This document shows positions 1-7,364 of a stretch of 64,000 bases of DNA, piece after piece (positions within the stretch are counted from its first letter, which is position 1; each line of letters begins with the position of its first letter). The notes under the pieces were generated by a model. That model had not been told where the DNA came from and searched no databases. It worked only from the letters and a program-made list of their open reading frames with translations. This DNA is from Thermohalobaculum xanthum (GTDB lineage: Bacteria > Pseudomonadota > Alphaproteobacteria > Rhodobacterales > Rhodobacteraceae), in the NCBI RefSeq assembly GCF_016623495.1, contig NZ_JAEHHL010000002.1, forward strand, positions 1 to 64,000, written 5' to 3'. A program made the position numbers and the translations under genes.

Positions 1-669
1 GGATGCGAATGTCCGTGGTGTCCAGAGCGGTCTTTTTCATTCTTAAGGAACCTTCATTTTGACCATGCCCGGGAAACGCTGCTGCCCAACGGCCTGAACA
101 TGGTAACATCTATTCATTGAAAGGTGGCATTGCCAATCGGCTCTAATATGCTCTTAGAGCTCTTGCATTAAGCAGAAGTCGGGTTTCGACTAGATTGGCT
201 AGAAATGAGATTCGCGGATTGCACGCCTATCTTAAAGAGAACTATTTTCTCTGAAGACTGGCGGGCACCATGTCGCTGCGCCGCCTGCTTAAATTTGATC
301 TGACTATTCAAAATAGCTGCTTTCGCATAATGTACTTGCAGATACGAGTTCGCACCAAATGTCCGCTCTCTGTCCGTCACGTCAGCCGCTGCGCGTTGAA
401 CCGACGACTGCCCCGGGCTCGAACCGGACCTTCACCGCGTTGAGCATGAACGTCCGGAAAGGGAGGAGAGCGGTCATTCGCTGTATGCCGCACCAATGAC
501 CGCTACGCGGACGAAGCCGACATTTAGCGGTTGGCAGCTTCCGGACGAAATCCGCCCTCCCCGTTCGCCGCGACGAACGACTGCTTCGAGTCCTTGCGCG
601 CTGTAGTCCGCGCTCGATCAGGAATTGGCAGTTATAGTTATATCGAAGATTGCGCGTTCAGCGTTGCGC
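1..669. other. Non-coding stretch with one dispersed repeat
   Basis: I see no convincing gene here. The short open frames lack ribosome binding sites and recognisable domains. The part before about 350 is clearly more AT-rich than most of the window. A degenerate repeat at 468-544 recurs near 9.2 kb. The following regulator gene ends at 670. Confidence 0.6.
468..544. repeat. Dispersed intergenic repeat, copy R1
   Basis: This copy matches 9155-9238 at roughly 80% by eye and shares the 19-mer GCGGACGAAGCCGACATTT and the end GCAGCTTCCGG/TTCAGCTTCCGG. The reverse complement of the same core appears near 11370. All copies I noticed lie in the first 12 kb. Confidence 0.6.
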
Positions 670-2262
670 TCAGGCATTGAGACCCGAACGAAGGAAACCC
701 GCGCGGAGGAGCGCGCGATGCTCCTCCTTGCGGAAAGGATACGACGCCAGGATCGCCTCGATATCGAGCGTCGAACCGAGGGCCCGGAGCTGCTGCTGCG
801 CTCGCTGCGCGACGTCCCGCCGGCCTTGTAGGCCCGCCAGCGCGATCCGACGCTGCAGAGCGCGTGGATACTGCGGATCCAAAGTTTCCGCACGTACCAA
901 GTGCGACTCGGCCTGGTCGTAGTCACCATCAAGCAGATGCCAGAGGCCGAGGTCAGACTCGATGACCGCCGCGTAAGGATAAACCGCATCGAGCTTGGCG
1001 ATCCGGCTCTGATGGATCCTCGCCGTCGCGGGGTCACCCGCGAAGCCCGTGATGCAACCTCCGAAATGATAGTTCTGCGCCGCACTCGGGTTTAGCTCGA
1101 TGGCGCGGTACACATGCTCGAGCGCGCGGTCGTGGTTGAAATTGGTCCAGAGCTCGCCCACCCCGGTCAGGGCATGCGCAAGCCACGCACCTCGGTCGAT
1201 CTCCAGCGCCTGGCGAGCCGCCGCGAGCGTTCCCGAGAAGGCGACCCGCGTGTCCGACCCCGAAAACCCCGACATCGCAGCCTGGAAGCGGGATTGCGCG
1301 ATCAGCGTGTAGGGGAGATACCAGCCCGGCTCGCGCTCTGCGGCCTCGGCCGCAAGGTTCTCGGCTGCCCGGAAATCGCCGTCCTGGCCCCGGAACACGT
1401 GCCACTTCGCACGCATTGCGAGGTCCCAGGCCGTCAGGTCCGTCGATGCTTTGCGAAGCACCCGCCGCATCTCTGCGCCCTGAATCTCTGGCTCGAGTCG
1501 GGCGACAGTCTCCGTGGCAATCTCGTCTTCAAGCGTCAGCAGATCGTCGAGTTGCCGCGTGATCCGGCTGCTCCAGACGAGCACGTCCCCCTCGGCATCG
1601 ACGAGGCTCACCGAGAGCCGGACACGGCCGCTGTCGCAGATCATCGAGCCCTGGAGCAGGTAACGCGCGCCGCAGCGTCGCCCGATCTCGGCCGCCGGCA
1701 GGCTCGACCCCCGGAAGAGGTTCGACGTGTTGCGGGCGATCACCGGAAACCAGCGCCACGCGCAGAGCGCGCCGATCACCTCGTCGGTCAGCCCGTCGGC
1801 GAGATATGACCTGTCCGACGCCTCAGAGTGGTCTTCGAACGGAAGCACCGCGATCGCGGGGCGGAACAGCACCTCTGTCACGATCCGCTCGGAGATCCCG
1901 GGATCGCCCTGTGCGGCCCCGGCCACATTTGCCAGCGCAACTCCCGATGGCGTGTGCTCGAGCACCTCGCCCATGAAGCGGAAACCGCGTCCCCGGATCG
2001 TGCGGATCCAGCGCTGCGTATTGCCGTCATCGCCGAGCGCCCGGCGCACGTCGCGGACGCGGCTCGTGATGGCCGCGTCCGACACGATGCGTCCGCCCCA
2101 GACGGTGTCGACCAGTTCCTGCGCGCTGACCACGCGGTCGCGATGCTCGACGAGGTGGTGGAGCACGTCAAAGACCTGCGGCTCGAGGGGAAGCTGCATC
2201 CCCCCGCGGGCGAGCTCCAGCCGGCCCGGATCCAGAGTGAACTCTCCGAACGAGTAGCGCAT
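670..2262 (-). CDS. Winged-helix regulator with TolB-like domain and TPR repeats
   Basis: A 530-aa predicted cytoplasmic transcription regulator. Residues 1-98 form an OmpR/CadC-type winged helix (FGEFTLDP start; DAAITSRVRDVRRALGDD; RTIRGRGFRF wing). About 134-260 resembles the TolB-like domain often fused to such helices and to class III cyclases (AVLPFED...YLADGLTDE). The rest looks like tetratricopeptide repeats (for example YLPYTLIAQSRFQAA, DYDQAESHLVRAETLDPQY). No transmembrane helix is evident, unlike CadC. The start at 2262 is preceded by AGGAG with nine bases spacing; the frame is open further upstream but without a better start. It diverges from the osmC-like operon at 2494, and three 11-bp direct repeats (2354-2386) lie between, as expected for an OmpR-fold site. 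The ligand is unknown. Confidence 0.85.
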   Translation of the reverse strand: MRYSFGEFTLDPGRLELARGGMQLPLEPQVFDVLHHLVEHRDRVVSAQELVDTVWGGRIVSDAAITSRVRDVRRALGDDGNTQRWIRTIRGRGFRFMGEVLEHTPSGVALANVAGAAQGDPGISERIVTEVLFRPAIAVLPFEDHSEASDRSYLADGLTDEVIGALCAWRWFPVIARNTSNLFRGSSLPAAEIGRRCGARYLLQGSMICDSGRVRLSVSLVDAEGDVLVWSSRITRQLDDLLTLEDEIATETVARLEPEIQGAEMRRVLRKASTDLTAWDLAMRAKWHVFRGQDGDFRAAENLAAEAAEREPGWYLPYTLIAQSRFQAAMSGFSGSDTRVAFSGTLAAARQALEIDRGAWLAHALTGVGELWTNFNHDRALEHVYRAIELNPSAAQNYHFGGCITGFAGDPATARIHQSRIAKLDAVYPYAAVIESDLGLWHLLDGDYDQAESHLVRAETLDPQYPRALQRRIALAGLQGRRDVAQRAQQQLRALGSTLDIEAILASYPFRKEEHRALLRAGFLRSGLNA

Positions 2263-2353
2263 GTTGTCAAACTCCTGACGGAGCGTGTCGTCACGCGTCA
2301 CGAAAATACCCCGGGAACGGGTCCGGGGGAAGCGCCACCACCCGTGCGCCTCC

Positions 2354-2386
2354 AATCTCCACGAAATCTCCAGCGACTCTCCAGCC
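2354..2386. promoter_or_regulatory. Three 11-bp direct repeats, candidate operator of the winged-helix regulator
   Basis: Three consecutive units (AATCTCCACGA, AATCTCCAGCG, ACTCTCCAGCC) carry TCTCCA at an exact 11-bp period. OmpR/PhoB-fold proteins typically bind direct repeats with about one-turn spacing. The site lies in the gap between the regulator at 670-2262 and the operon starting at 2494. Binding is inferred. Confidence 0.5.
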
Positions 2387-2493
2387 TGTCCGCAAGCGCG
2401 GAGTCTGGCGCCGGCGTAGGGTCGCCGCATTGCCGCCGGATGGATCACTGAACCGCTCCGACGGCTCCAATCCAGATCAGAAGGAAGGCCCTG

Positions 2494-3060
2494 ATGACCA
2501 TTCAGACGAGATTCGAGACCGCCGACAACGGCGTCAACGTGGCTGCGCTGATGGGCGCGCGCGAAGCGCTCGAGGCCGCCCCCGAGGCCGGACAGTTCAC
2601 CTGGAGGGCAGAGTGCGAATGGATGAACGGCACGCACAGCCGCTCGACCGTGTCCGGCTTCCACGGCCTCGGCGCCGAGCAGGCGCGCGCGCAGAGCTTC
2701 ACCATCGACTCGGATCATCCGACGGTCTTTGCCGCAGAGGACAAGGCTCCGACGCCGGTCGAGATCGTGCTCTCCGGGCTCGCGGGCTGCCTTAGCGCCG
2801 GTGTGGCCGCGGTCGCGCAGCGCCGCGGCATTCAGCTCCGCTCTGTCCGTGCGACCGTCGAGGGCGACATGGACATTGCCGGCATCCTCGGCATCGACCC
2901 GGATGTCCGCAACGGCTTCAGCGCCATCCGGGTGACGTTCCATGTCGATGCCGACGCGACCGATGACGAGATCCGCGCGGTGATCGCCCAGTCGCAGAAG
3001 CGGTCGGCCGTGTTCGACATCGTGACCAACCCCACCAACGTCGAGGTGTCCGTCGCCTGA
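2494..3060 (+). CDS. OsmC family protein
   Basis: A 188-aa protein of the OsmC/Ohr fold, whose members reduce organic hydroperoxides or act on thiol substrates. Seen: an N-terminal helical extension, then FTWRAECEWMNG, a core TPVEIVLSGLAGCLSAG with Cys99, the usual position of one OsmC cysteine, and a C-terminal strand ending TNPTNVEVSVA. The only other cysteine is Cys41 in an early strand, so peroxidase chemistry is not assured. A purine-rich AGAAGGAAGG precedes the ATG. It is the first gene of a tight rightward operon (OsmC, two flavoproteins, MaoC) controlled presumably by the divergent regulator. OsmC genes are often inducible by oxidants or electrophiles, which fits a neighbourhood of flavin oxidoreductases. 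Confidence 0.85.
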   Translation: MTIQTRFETADNGVNVAALMGAREALEAAPEAGQFTWRAECEWMNGTHSRSTVSGFHGLGAEQARAQSFTIDSDHPTVFAAEDKAPTPVEIVLSGLAGCLSAGVAAVAQRRGIQLRSVRATVEGDMDIAGILGIDPDVRNGFSAIRVTFHVDADATDDEIRAVIAQSQKRSAVFDIVTNPTNVEVSVA

Positions 3061-3091
3061 GGCGGCCCTCTCCAGCCAGGGAATGAGTCCA

Positions 3092-4321
3092 ATGCGCTGT
3101 CTGTCGACCATCATCATCGGCGCCGGCCAATGTGGCCTCGCGATGAGCGCCGAGCTCACGGCACGCTCGGTGGAGCATGTCGTTCTCGAGCGCGGCGAGG
3201 TCGCTAACACCTGGCGCACGGAAAGATGGGACTCGCTGCGTCTGCTCACCCCCAACTGGATGAGCCGACTGCCGGGCCAAGCCTATGATGGCCCCGACCC
3301 GGACGGCTACATGTCGATGCCCGAGATCATAGGCCGGCTGTCGGCCTATGCCGGGCGAATCGAGGCGCCGGTGATGACCGGGGTCTCGGTCCGACGGGTC
3401 AGCCCCGGTGGCGCGGGCTGGCGGATCGAGACCACGGCCGGCAACTTCATGTGCCGGTCGCTCGTCATGGCGACCGGCGCCTGCAACATCGCCACGGTGC
3501 CCGGCTGCGCGGCCGGGGTGCCGCCCGGCATCAGCATGGCGACACCGGTCGACTACCGTCGGCCCTCGGACCTGCCGGAGGGCGGTGTTCTCGTCGTTGG
3601 CGGGTCCGCGACCGGCGTGCAACTCGCGCGTGAGATCAGGCTTTCCGGCCGCCCCGTCGTCCTTTCGGTCGGCGAGCATGTTCGGGTCCCGCGCCGCTAC
3701 CGCGGCCGTGACATCAAGTGGTGGATGGAGGCGGTCGGTCTGCTCGACCAGCGCTATGACGAGGTCGACGATCTCGCGCGCGTTCGCCGGACGCCTTCGC
3801 TCCAGCTCGCCGGCATGCCCGGCATGCTCGACCTCAACGCGCTCGGCGCGCTCGGGGTTGAGGTTGTCGGCCGCCTCGTCGGCATCCGCGACGGCAGGGC
3901 CCAGTTCTCCGGGGCGCTCGCGAACCACTGCGCGATGGCCGACCTCAAGATGAACCGCCTGCTCGCCCTGATCGACGACTGGGCAATGCGCCAGGGGCTC
4001 GACGGAGCGATAGAACCGGAGCGGTTCGAGCCCACCCGGGTGCCCGCCTCGCCGCGCCTCGAACTCGACCTTGCCGGTGGCGAGATCGCCTCGATCGTCT
4101 GGGCGACTGGCTTCCGGCCCGACTTCAGCTGGCTCGACGCACCGGTCTTCGACCGGAAGGGGCGCCTCGTCCACGACGGCGGGATCGTCTTGCCCGGGCT
4201 CACTGTCATGGGGCTGCCGTTCATGCGGCGGCGCAAATCCACACTGATCGATGGCGCCGGCGCGGATGCCCGCGACCTGGCGGACCACGTCCTGGCCGGC
4301 CTCGGCCGCCGGGCGGCATGA
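3092..4321 (+). CDS. Flavin-dependent monooxygenase / NAD(P)-binding oxidoreductase
   Basis: A 409-aa two-dinucleotide-binding-domain flavoprotein of the CzcO/FMO-like group. The N-terminal Rossmann motif IIIGAGQCGLA should bind FAD and a second motif, VLVVGGSATGVQLARE, should bind NAD(P)H; WDSLRLLTPNW and VWATGFRPDFSWL are typical of the family. I chose the second ATG (3092) because AGGGA sits nine bases upstream; the first ATG (3083) directly abuts it. The stop overlaps the next region by the ATGA at 4318. Members hydroxylate nitrogen- or sulfur-containing or carbonyl compounds; the substrate cannot be told here. The gene sits between an OsmC protein and another FAD enzyme, suggesting a short oxidative pathway. 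Confidence 0.8.
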   Translation: MRCLSTIIIGAGQCGLAMSAELTARSVEHVVLERGEVANTWRTERWDSLRLLTPNWMSRLPGQAYDGPDPDGYMSMPEIIGRLSAYAGRIEAPVMTGVSVRRVSPGGAGWRIETTAGNFMCRSLVMATGACNIATVPGCAAGVPPGISMATPVDYRRPSDLPEGGVLVVGGSATGVQLAREIRLSGRPVVLSVGEHVRVPRRYRGRDIKWWMEAVGLLDQRYDEVDDLARVRRTPSLQLAGMPGMLDLNALGALGVEVVGRLVGIRDGRAQFSGALANHCAMADLKMNRLLALIDDWAMRQGLDGAIEPERFEPTRVPASPRLELDLAGGEIASIVWATGFRPDFSWLDAPVFDRKGRLVHDGGIVLPGLTVMGLPFMRRRKSTLIDGAGADARDLADHVLAGLGRRAA

Positions 4322-4335
4322 GAGGAGAAAACACG

Positions 4336-5502
4336 ATGCCGGATCGCAGCAAGCAAGAGCGGCGCTGGGACGCCATCGTGATCGGCGCCCGCTGCGCCGG
4401 GGCGGCAACGGCGATGTTGCTGGCCCGCGCCGGGGCGAGGGTCCTGGTCGTGGACCGCGGCGCCTATGGCAGCGACACGCTCTCGACCCACGCCCTGATG
4501 CGCACCGGGGTCGCCCTCCTTCATCGCTGGGGTATTCTCGGGGCGATCCGTGCTGCCGGCACGCCGGCGGTCAGGACGACAACCTTCGTCTACGGCGGCG
4601 AGGAGGTCGCGGTCGAAATCAAGCCTGGCGACGGGGTCGACGCGCTCTGCGCGCCGCGCCGGACGGTGCTCGACCGAGCGCTCGCCGACGCCGCCATGGC
4701 GGCTGGCGCCGAGGTCCGATATGCCACCTCCCTCGAGGGTCTCGTGCGGGACGATGCGGGGCGGGTCTCGGGAGCGATCCTCCGCTCCTCGGTAGGCCAG
4801 CTTCACGAGGAGCACTCGGCTCTCGTGATTGGCGCGGACGGGCGTCAGTCCACGCTTGCTGGGCTCGTTGGTTCGCGGCTGCTCTCGGCCACCGAGAACA
4901 GTTCGGCCGGCATATTCGGCTATTTCCCTGGCATCCCGGACCGCGGCTACCGCTGGTATTTCCGCCCGGGGGCGCACATGGCCGTCATCCCGACGAACGA
5001 CGGTGCCCATTGCGTCTGTGCCTTCGTCCCGCGCGCCCGTTATCGTGACGTCGTTGGCACCGACGCGGAGGCCGGGCACCGGCGGCTGGTGGCCAGCTTC
5101 GATCCTGGAATCGGCGAGGCTGTCGCCGGGAACGCCGAGATCGAGCTTCGCCGATATGTTGGTGCGCCCGGCCACATGCGCCAGGCCCACGGGCCCGGAT
5201 GGGCGCTCGTTGGGGACGCGGGCTACTTCAAGGACCCGATCACGGCGCACGGCATCACCGACGCGCTGCGCGACGCCGAGCTGCTGGCGGAAGCCGTAAT
5301 TCGGTCCGGCCCCGATAAACTTGGGCCCTACCAGGAGGCGCGAGATCACCTCTCCCGCCACCTGTTTGCCCTGACCGACGAAATCGCCGGATTCGGCTGG
5401 ACCTTCGAAAGTCTGAAGGAGTTGCACGCCCAGTTGAGCGCAGCGATGAAGCACGAGCACGCCCACATGATGCGCACCGAGACGCCACGGCTGGTTGCCT
5501 GA
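4336..5502 (+). CDS. FAD-dependent monooxygenase (aromatic hydroxylase/halogenase-like fold)
   Basis: A 388-aa protein of the PHBH/geranylgeranyl reductase/flavin halogenase superfamily. It starts with AIVIGARCAGAATAMLLAR, the GxRCAG variant of the FAD loop, has LVIGADGRQST as the DG motif and ALVGDAGYFKDPITAHGI as the GD motif binding the FAD pyrophosphate/ribityl chain. I use ATG 4336, with AGGAG eight bases before, rather than the ATG at 4318 that overlaps the stop of the previous gene. No halogenase WxWxIP motif is seen, so hydroxylation or a reductase reaction is more likely. It is translationally close to both neighbours (14 bp and 10 bp gaps), implying one mRNA. Confidence 0.8.
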   Translation: MPDRSKQERRWDAIVIGARCAGAATAMLLARAGARVLVVDRGAYGSDTLSTHALMRTGVALLHRWGILGAIRAAGTPAVRTTTFVYGGEEVAVEIKPGDGVDALCAPRRTVLDRALADAAMAAGAEVRYATSLEGLVRDDAGRVSGAILRSSVGQLHEEHSALVIGADGRQSTLAGLVGSRLLSATENSSAGIFGYFPGIPDRGYRWYFRPGAHMAVIPTNDGAHCVCAFVPRARYRDVVGTDAEAGHRRLVASFDPGIGEAVAGNAEIELRRYVGAPGHMRQAHGPGWALVGDAGYFKDPITAHGITDALRDAELLAEAVIRSGPDKLGPYQEARDHLSRHLFALTDEIAGFGWTFESLKELHAQLSAAMKHEHAHMMRTETPRLVA

Positions 5503-5512
5503 GGAGAAAGTG

Positions 5513-5956
5513 ATGACCGATACGAAGCCAATTTGGGAACGCACGATCGCCGGAAAGCCTGATGTCGGCGCCACCGCCAACCGCACGCGCACCACGACGG
5601 CGACGGATGTCGAGCGCTTTGCGGAGATGACCGGCGACCGCAATCCGTTGCACTTCGACGAGGCGCTGGCGGCAGCCACCCCCTTCGGCGGGATTGTCGT
5701 GCAGGGCGGCGTCACGACGGGGCTCCTGAACGCGACGGTGGCCGAGGACCTGCCCGGGCCCGGCACGGTGTTCCTCGAGACCCACTGGCGCTTCCTCAAG
5801 GCCGTGCGGGTCGGCGAGACCATCACCGCCACCGTGACAGTCACGGAGGTGCGCGAGGACAAGCCGATCTGCAAGCTCGAAACACGGGTCGCCGATGCCA
5901 CCGGAGCGGACTGCGTGACTGGGACGGCCGTTACCTACACCATGCCGCTGAAGTGA
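5513..5956 (+). CDS. MaoC-type (R)-specific enoyl-CoA hydratase
   Basis: A 147-aa single hot-dog-fold hydratase. The catalytic segment GDRNPLHFDEALAAATPFGG contains the Asp and His that activate water in (R)-hydratases, followed by the IVVQGGVTTGLL helix typical of PhaJ/MaoC. A GAGGAGAAAG sequence precedes the ATG, seven bases away. It is the last large gene of the operon starting at 2494. A CoA-ester hydratase next to two flavoproteins suggests the pathway handles an acyl-CoA or carboxylic compound, but this is inference; the protein could also act on a housekeeping acyl-CoA. Confidence 0.85.
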   Translation: MTDTKPIWERTIAGKPDVGATANRTRTTTATDVERFAEMTGDRNPLHFDEALAAATPFGGIVVQGGVTTGLLNATVAEDLPGPGTVFLETHWRFLKAVRVGETITATVTVTEVREDKPICKLETRVADATGADCVTGTAVTYTMPLK

Positions 5957-6035
5957 CCCACTCGATAAGCTTTGGGACTCGAATAACTTTGTTGGAGCGC
6001 AGTTCTACACGGCAGCCGCGAACCAAGGAGGATAG

Positions 6036-6185
6036 ATGTCGCAAAGGATCGGGACGCGAATTTCCTGGCTCGGCCTGGCTGTCTCACTCGCGATCGGTTC
6101 GGTCTTATTCCGCGGTCTCGGCGATTTCGGCCAGACGGTCCCGAAGGTGAACTGCCGGCAGCCGATGCAGTGCCCGCTGTACTGA
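6036..6185 (+). CDS. Small membrane protein, 49 aa
   Basis: A short open frame from ATG 6036 to TGA 6183-6185 with a near-perfect ribosome binding site (AAGGAGG, five bases before the ATG). The product has a positively charged start (MSQRIGTR), one hydrophobic helix (WLGLAVSLAIGSVLF) and a polar tail with two cysteines (VNCRQPMQCPLY). It lies 79 bp after the MaoC gene on the same strand and could belong to that operon. A perfect 15-bp hairpin follows 26 bp after its stop. I do not recognise a family. The strong Shine-Dalgarno sequence is the main argument that it is real. Confidence 0.55.
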   Translation: MSQRIGTRISWLGLAVSLAIGSVLFRGLGDFGQTVPKVNCRQPMQCPLY

Positions 6186-6211
6186 AGAATGCTTCGCTTG
6201 CCAACGACGAC

Positions 6212-6246
6212 CGCCCATGCGGGCGCCGCGCGCGCCCGCATGGGCG
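6212..6246. terminator. Perfect 15-bp hairpin downstream of the 49-aa gene
   Basis: CGCCCATGCGGGCGC at 6212-6226 pairs completely with 6232-6246 around a five-base loop (CGCGC). No run of T follows, so it may be a weak or Rho-assisted terminator or an mRNA 3'-end stabiliser for the operon that begins at 2494. Confidence 0.45.
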
Positions 6247-6268
6247 CAAGGAGGACGTTCAATAGCCG

Positions 6269-6324
6269 CGCAGCGAAGTGCCGCTTTCCGCTCCCGGCTG
6301 TCGTGCCGGCGACGCTCTCGGCCC
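6269..6324. repeat. Dispersed intergenic repeat, copy S1
   Basis: A roughly 57-bp degenerate repeat starting CAGCGAA and ending in the pattern CCGGCGACGCTCTCGGCCC. Similar copies lie at 9006-9062 and 11401-11466, in gaps between genes. Confidence 0.55.
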
Positions 6325-6768
6325 CAGACTGATGTCGAGCGGTAGAGCAGAGCTTGAGTAACGGGCGAAATTTCGTCTGTGCTGTGAAGTCAGGTCATTG
6401 CCCTCCATCTTGCACACGCGGCGTATCCACAGATTCTGTGGAGAAGCCTGTGCACATCGACGTTGGCTGAACGCTTCGACCTTGAACCAAATAGGAAATC
6501 TTCATTTGCCTAAGAAAACGGCAGTTTACATGTATCAAATTGAGACAATTGCAGAAAATTCTGCTATTTATCAGCGTGCCTTGCTTCCCACTTCGCGCTG
6601 ACGAAGGAGGAGCAAAGCACTCACTGACCGAGTTGATAAGTCTTGCAGTCACTCGCCTTGCGAGAATCCCCACGGCGGGCCAGAGGGAGATTGGGCGTGC
6701 CAAGCCCGATGCGGACACGCTCAGATTACTGCTAAGGCTTCTCTAATGGCCGTTCGGGAGCCTCGAAA

Positions 6769-7101
6769 TCAGGCGGTCGGTGGTGAATAGGCCTTTCTGA
6801 CCTTCCCCGCCTTCTTCATCGCCTCTTGGGACTCTTCCATCGTCATCAAGACCGTCGTCTTGAATTTCGAGCATGCGCCGCTCGCACCGACTGCAAGCGC
6901 CACAGAGGCCGCCTCGACATTCGACGGGAATTCACAGATTGCCAGGCCGTCAAAATCTCCGAAGCAAAAATACATTTCCTTCACGCTTCCGCCAGCCGAC
7001 GAAATCATCTTTTCCGTCAATTTTCGGCGGTTCTGGGGCTTGTCGATGAGAGCCTTTGTCGATGCGCTCGAGTAGGAGAATTGGAGTAAGAAGGTAGCCA
7101 T
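6769..7101 (-). CDS. GYD domain-containing protein
   Basis: A 110-aa protein beginning MATFLLQFSYSSASTKALI, the standard opening of GYD-family proteins, with the family hallmark degraded to FGDFDGLAICEFP (the name-giving Gly-Tyr-Asp is Gly-Asp-Phe-Asp here). AAGGAGG lies six bases before the ATG. The fold is a small ferredoxin-like alpha/beta dimer of unknown role. It is a lone leftward gene flanked by repeat-containing gaps. Compared with the rest of the window the gene is AT-richer, which fits the accessory nature of this stretch. Confidence 0.75.
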   Translation of the reverse strand: MATFLLQFSYSSASTKALIDKPQNRRKLTEKMISSAGGSVKEMYFCFGDFDGLAICEFPSNVEAASVALAVGASGACSKFKTTVLMTMEESQEAMKKAGKVRKAYSPPTA

Positions 7102-7364
7102 AAGAACCTCCTTCAGAGGTCGCCCTCGCCGCCGGCGAAAGATACCACTCCCGCGGTTACCGCACTCGATGAATCTATCTCTCGCGGGAACTCCTGCTGG
7201 GCGGCTCCATCTTCCAGTGTCCTGCCGTATCCCGCCGGTCGCGAAGCTTCAAAGGCATTGCCGCGAGCACGCCCGTGGGACAACGGCTGTGAACTCGCCA
7301 CTCCGGCGGAGTGGGGACTTACAGTTTTAGCGCCCATCAGGTGGAGATAAGGGGTCAGCGGATT

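Larger units (their letters stand above)
6186..6768. other. Non-coding stretch with hairpin, repeat and AT-rich patch
   Basis: No gene is supported. It contains the hairpin 6212-6246, the repeat 6269-6324 and an AT-rich patch at about 6480-6600. Frames of 67-107 codons on both strands lack binding sites and domains. Confidence 0.5.

Noticed and set aside
670-3255. An 861-codon leftward open frame
   Set aside because: Only the part from 2262 downward carries the regulator. The upstream extension is antisense to the OsmC-like gene and has no ribosome site.
6421-6460. Possible replication-origin motif (TATCCACAG plus CTGTGGA repeats)
   Set aside because: Only one DnaA-box-like sequence and no AT-rich unwinding array or rep gene; chance similarity is likely.
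7113-7337. 74-codon leftward open frame between the GYD and cyclase genes
   Set aside because: No ribosome site, no domain and biased low-complexity composition; treated as non-coding.
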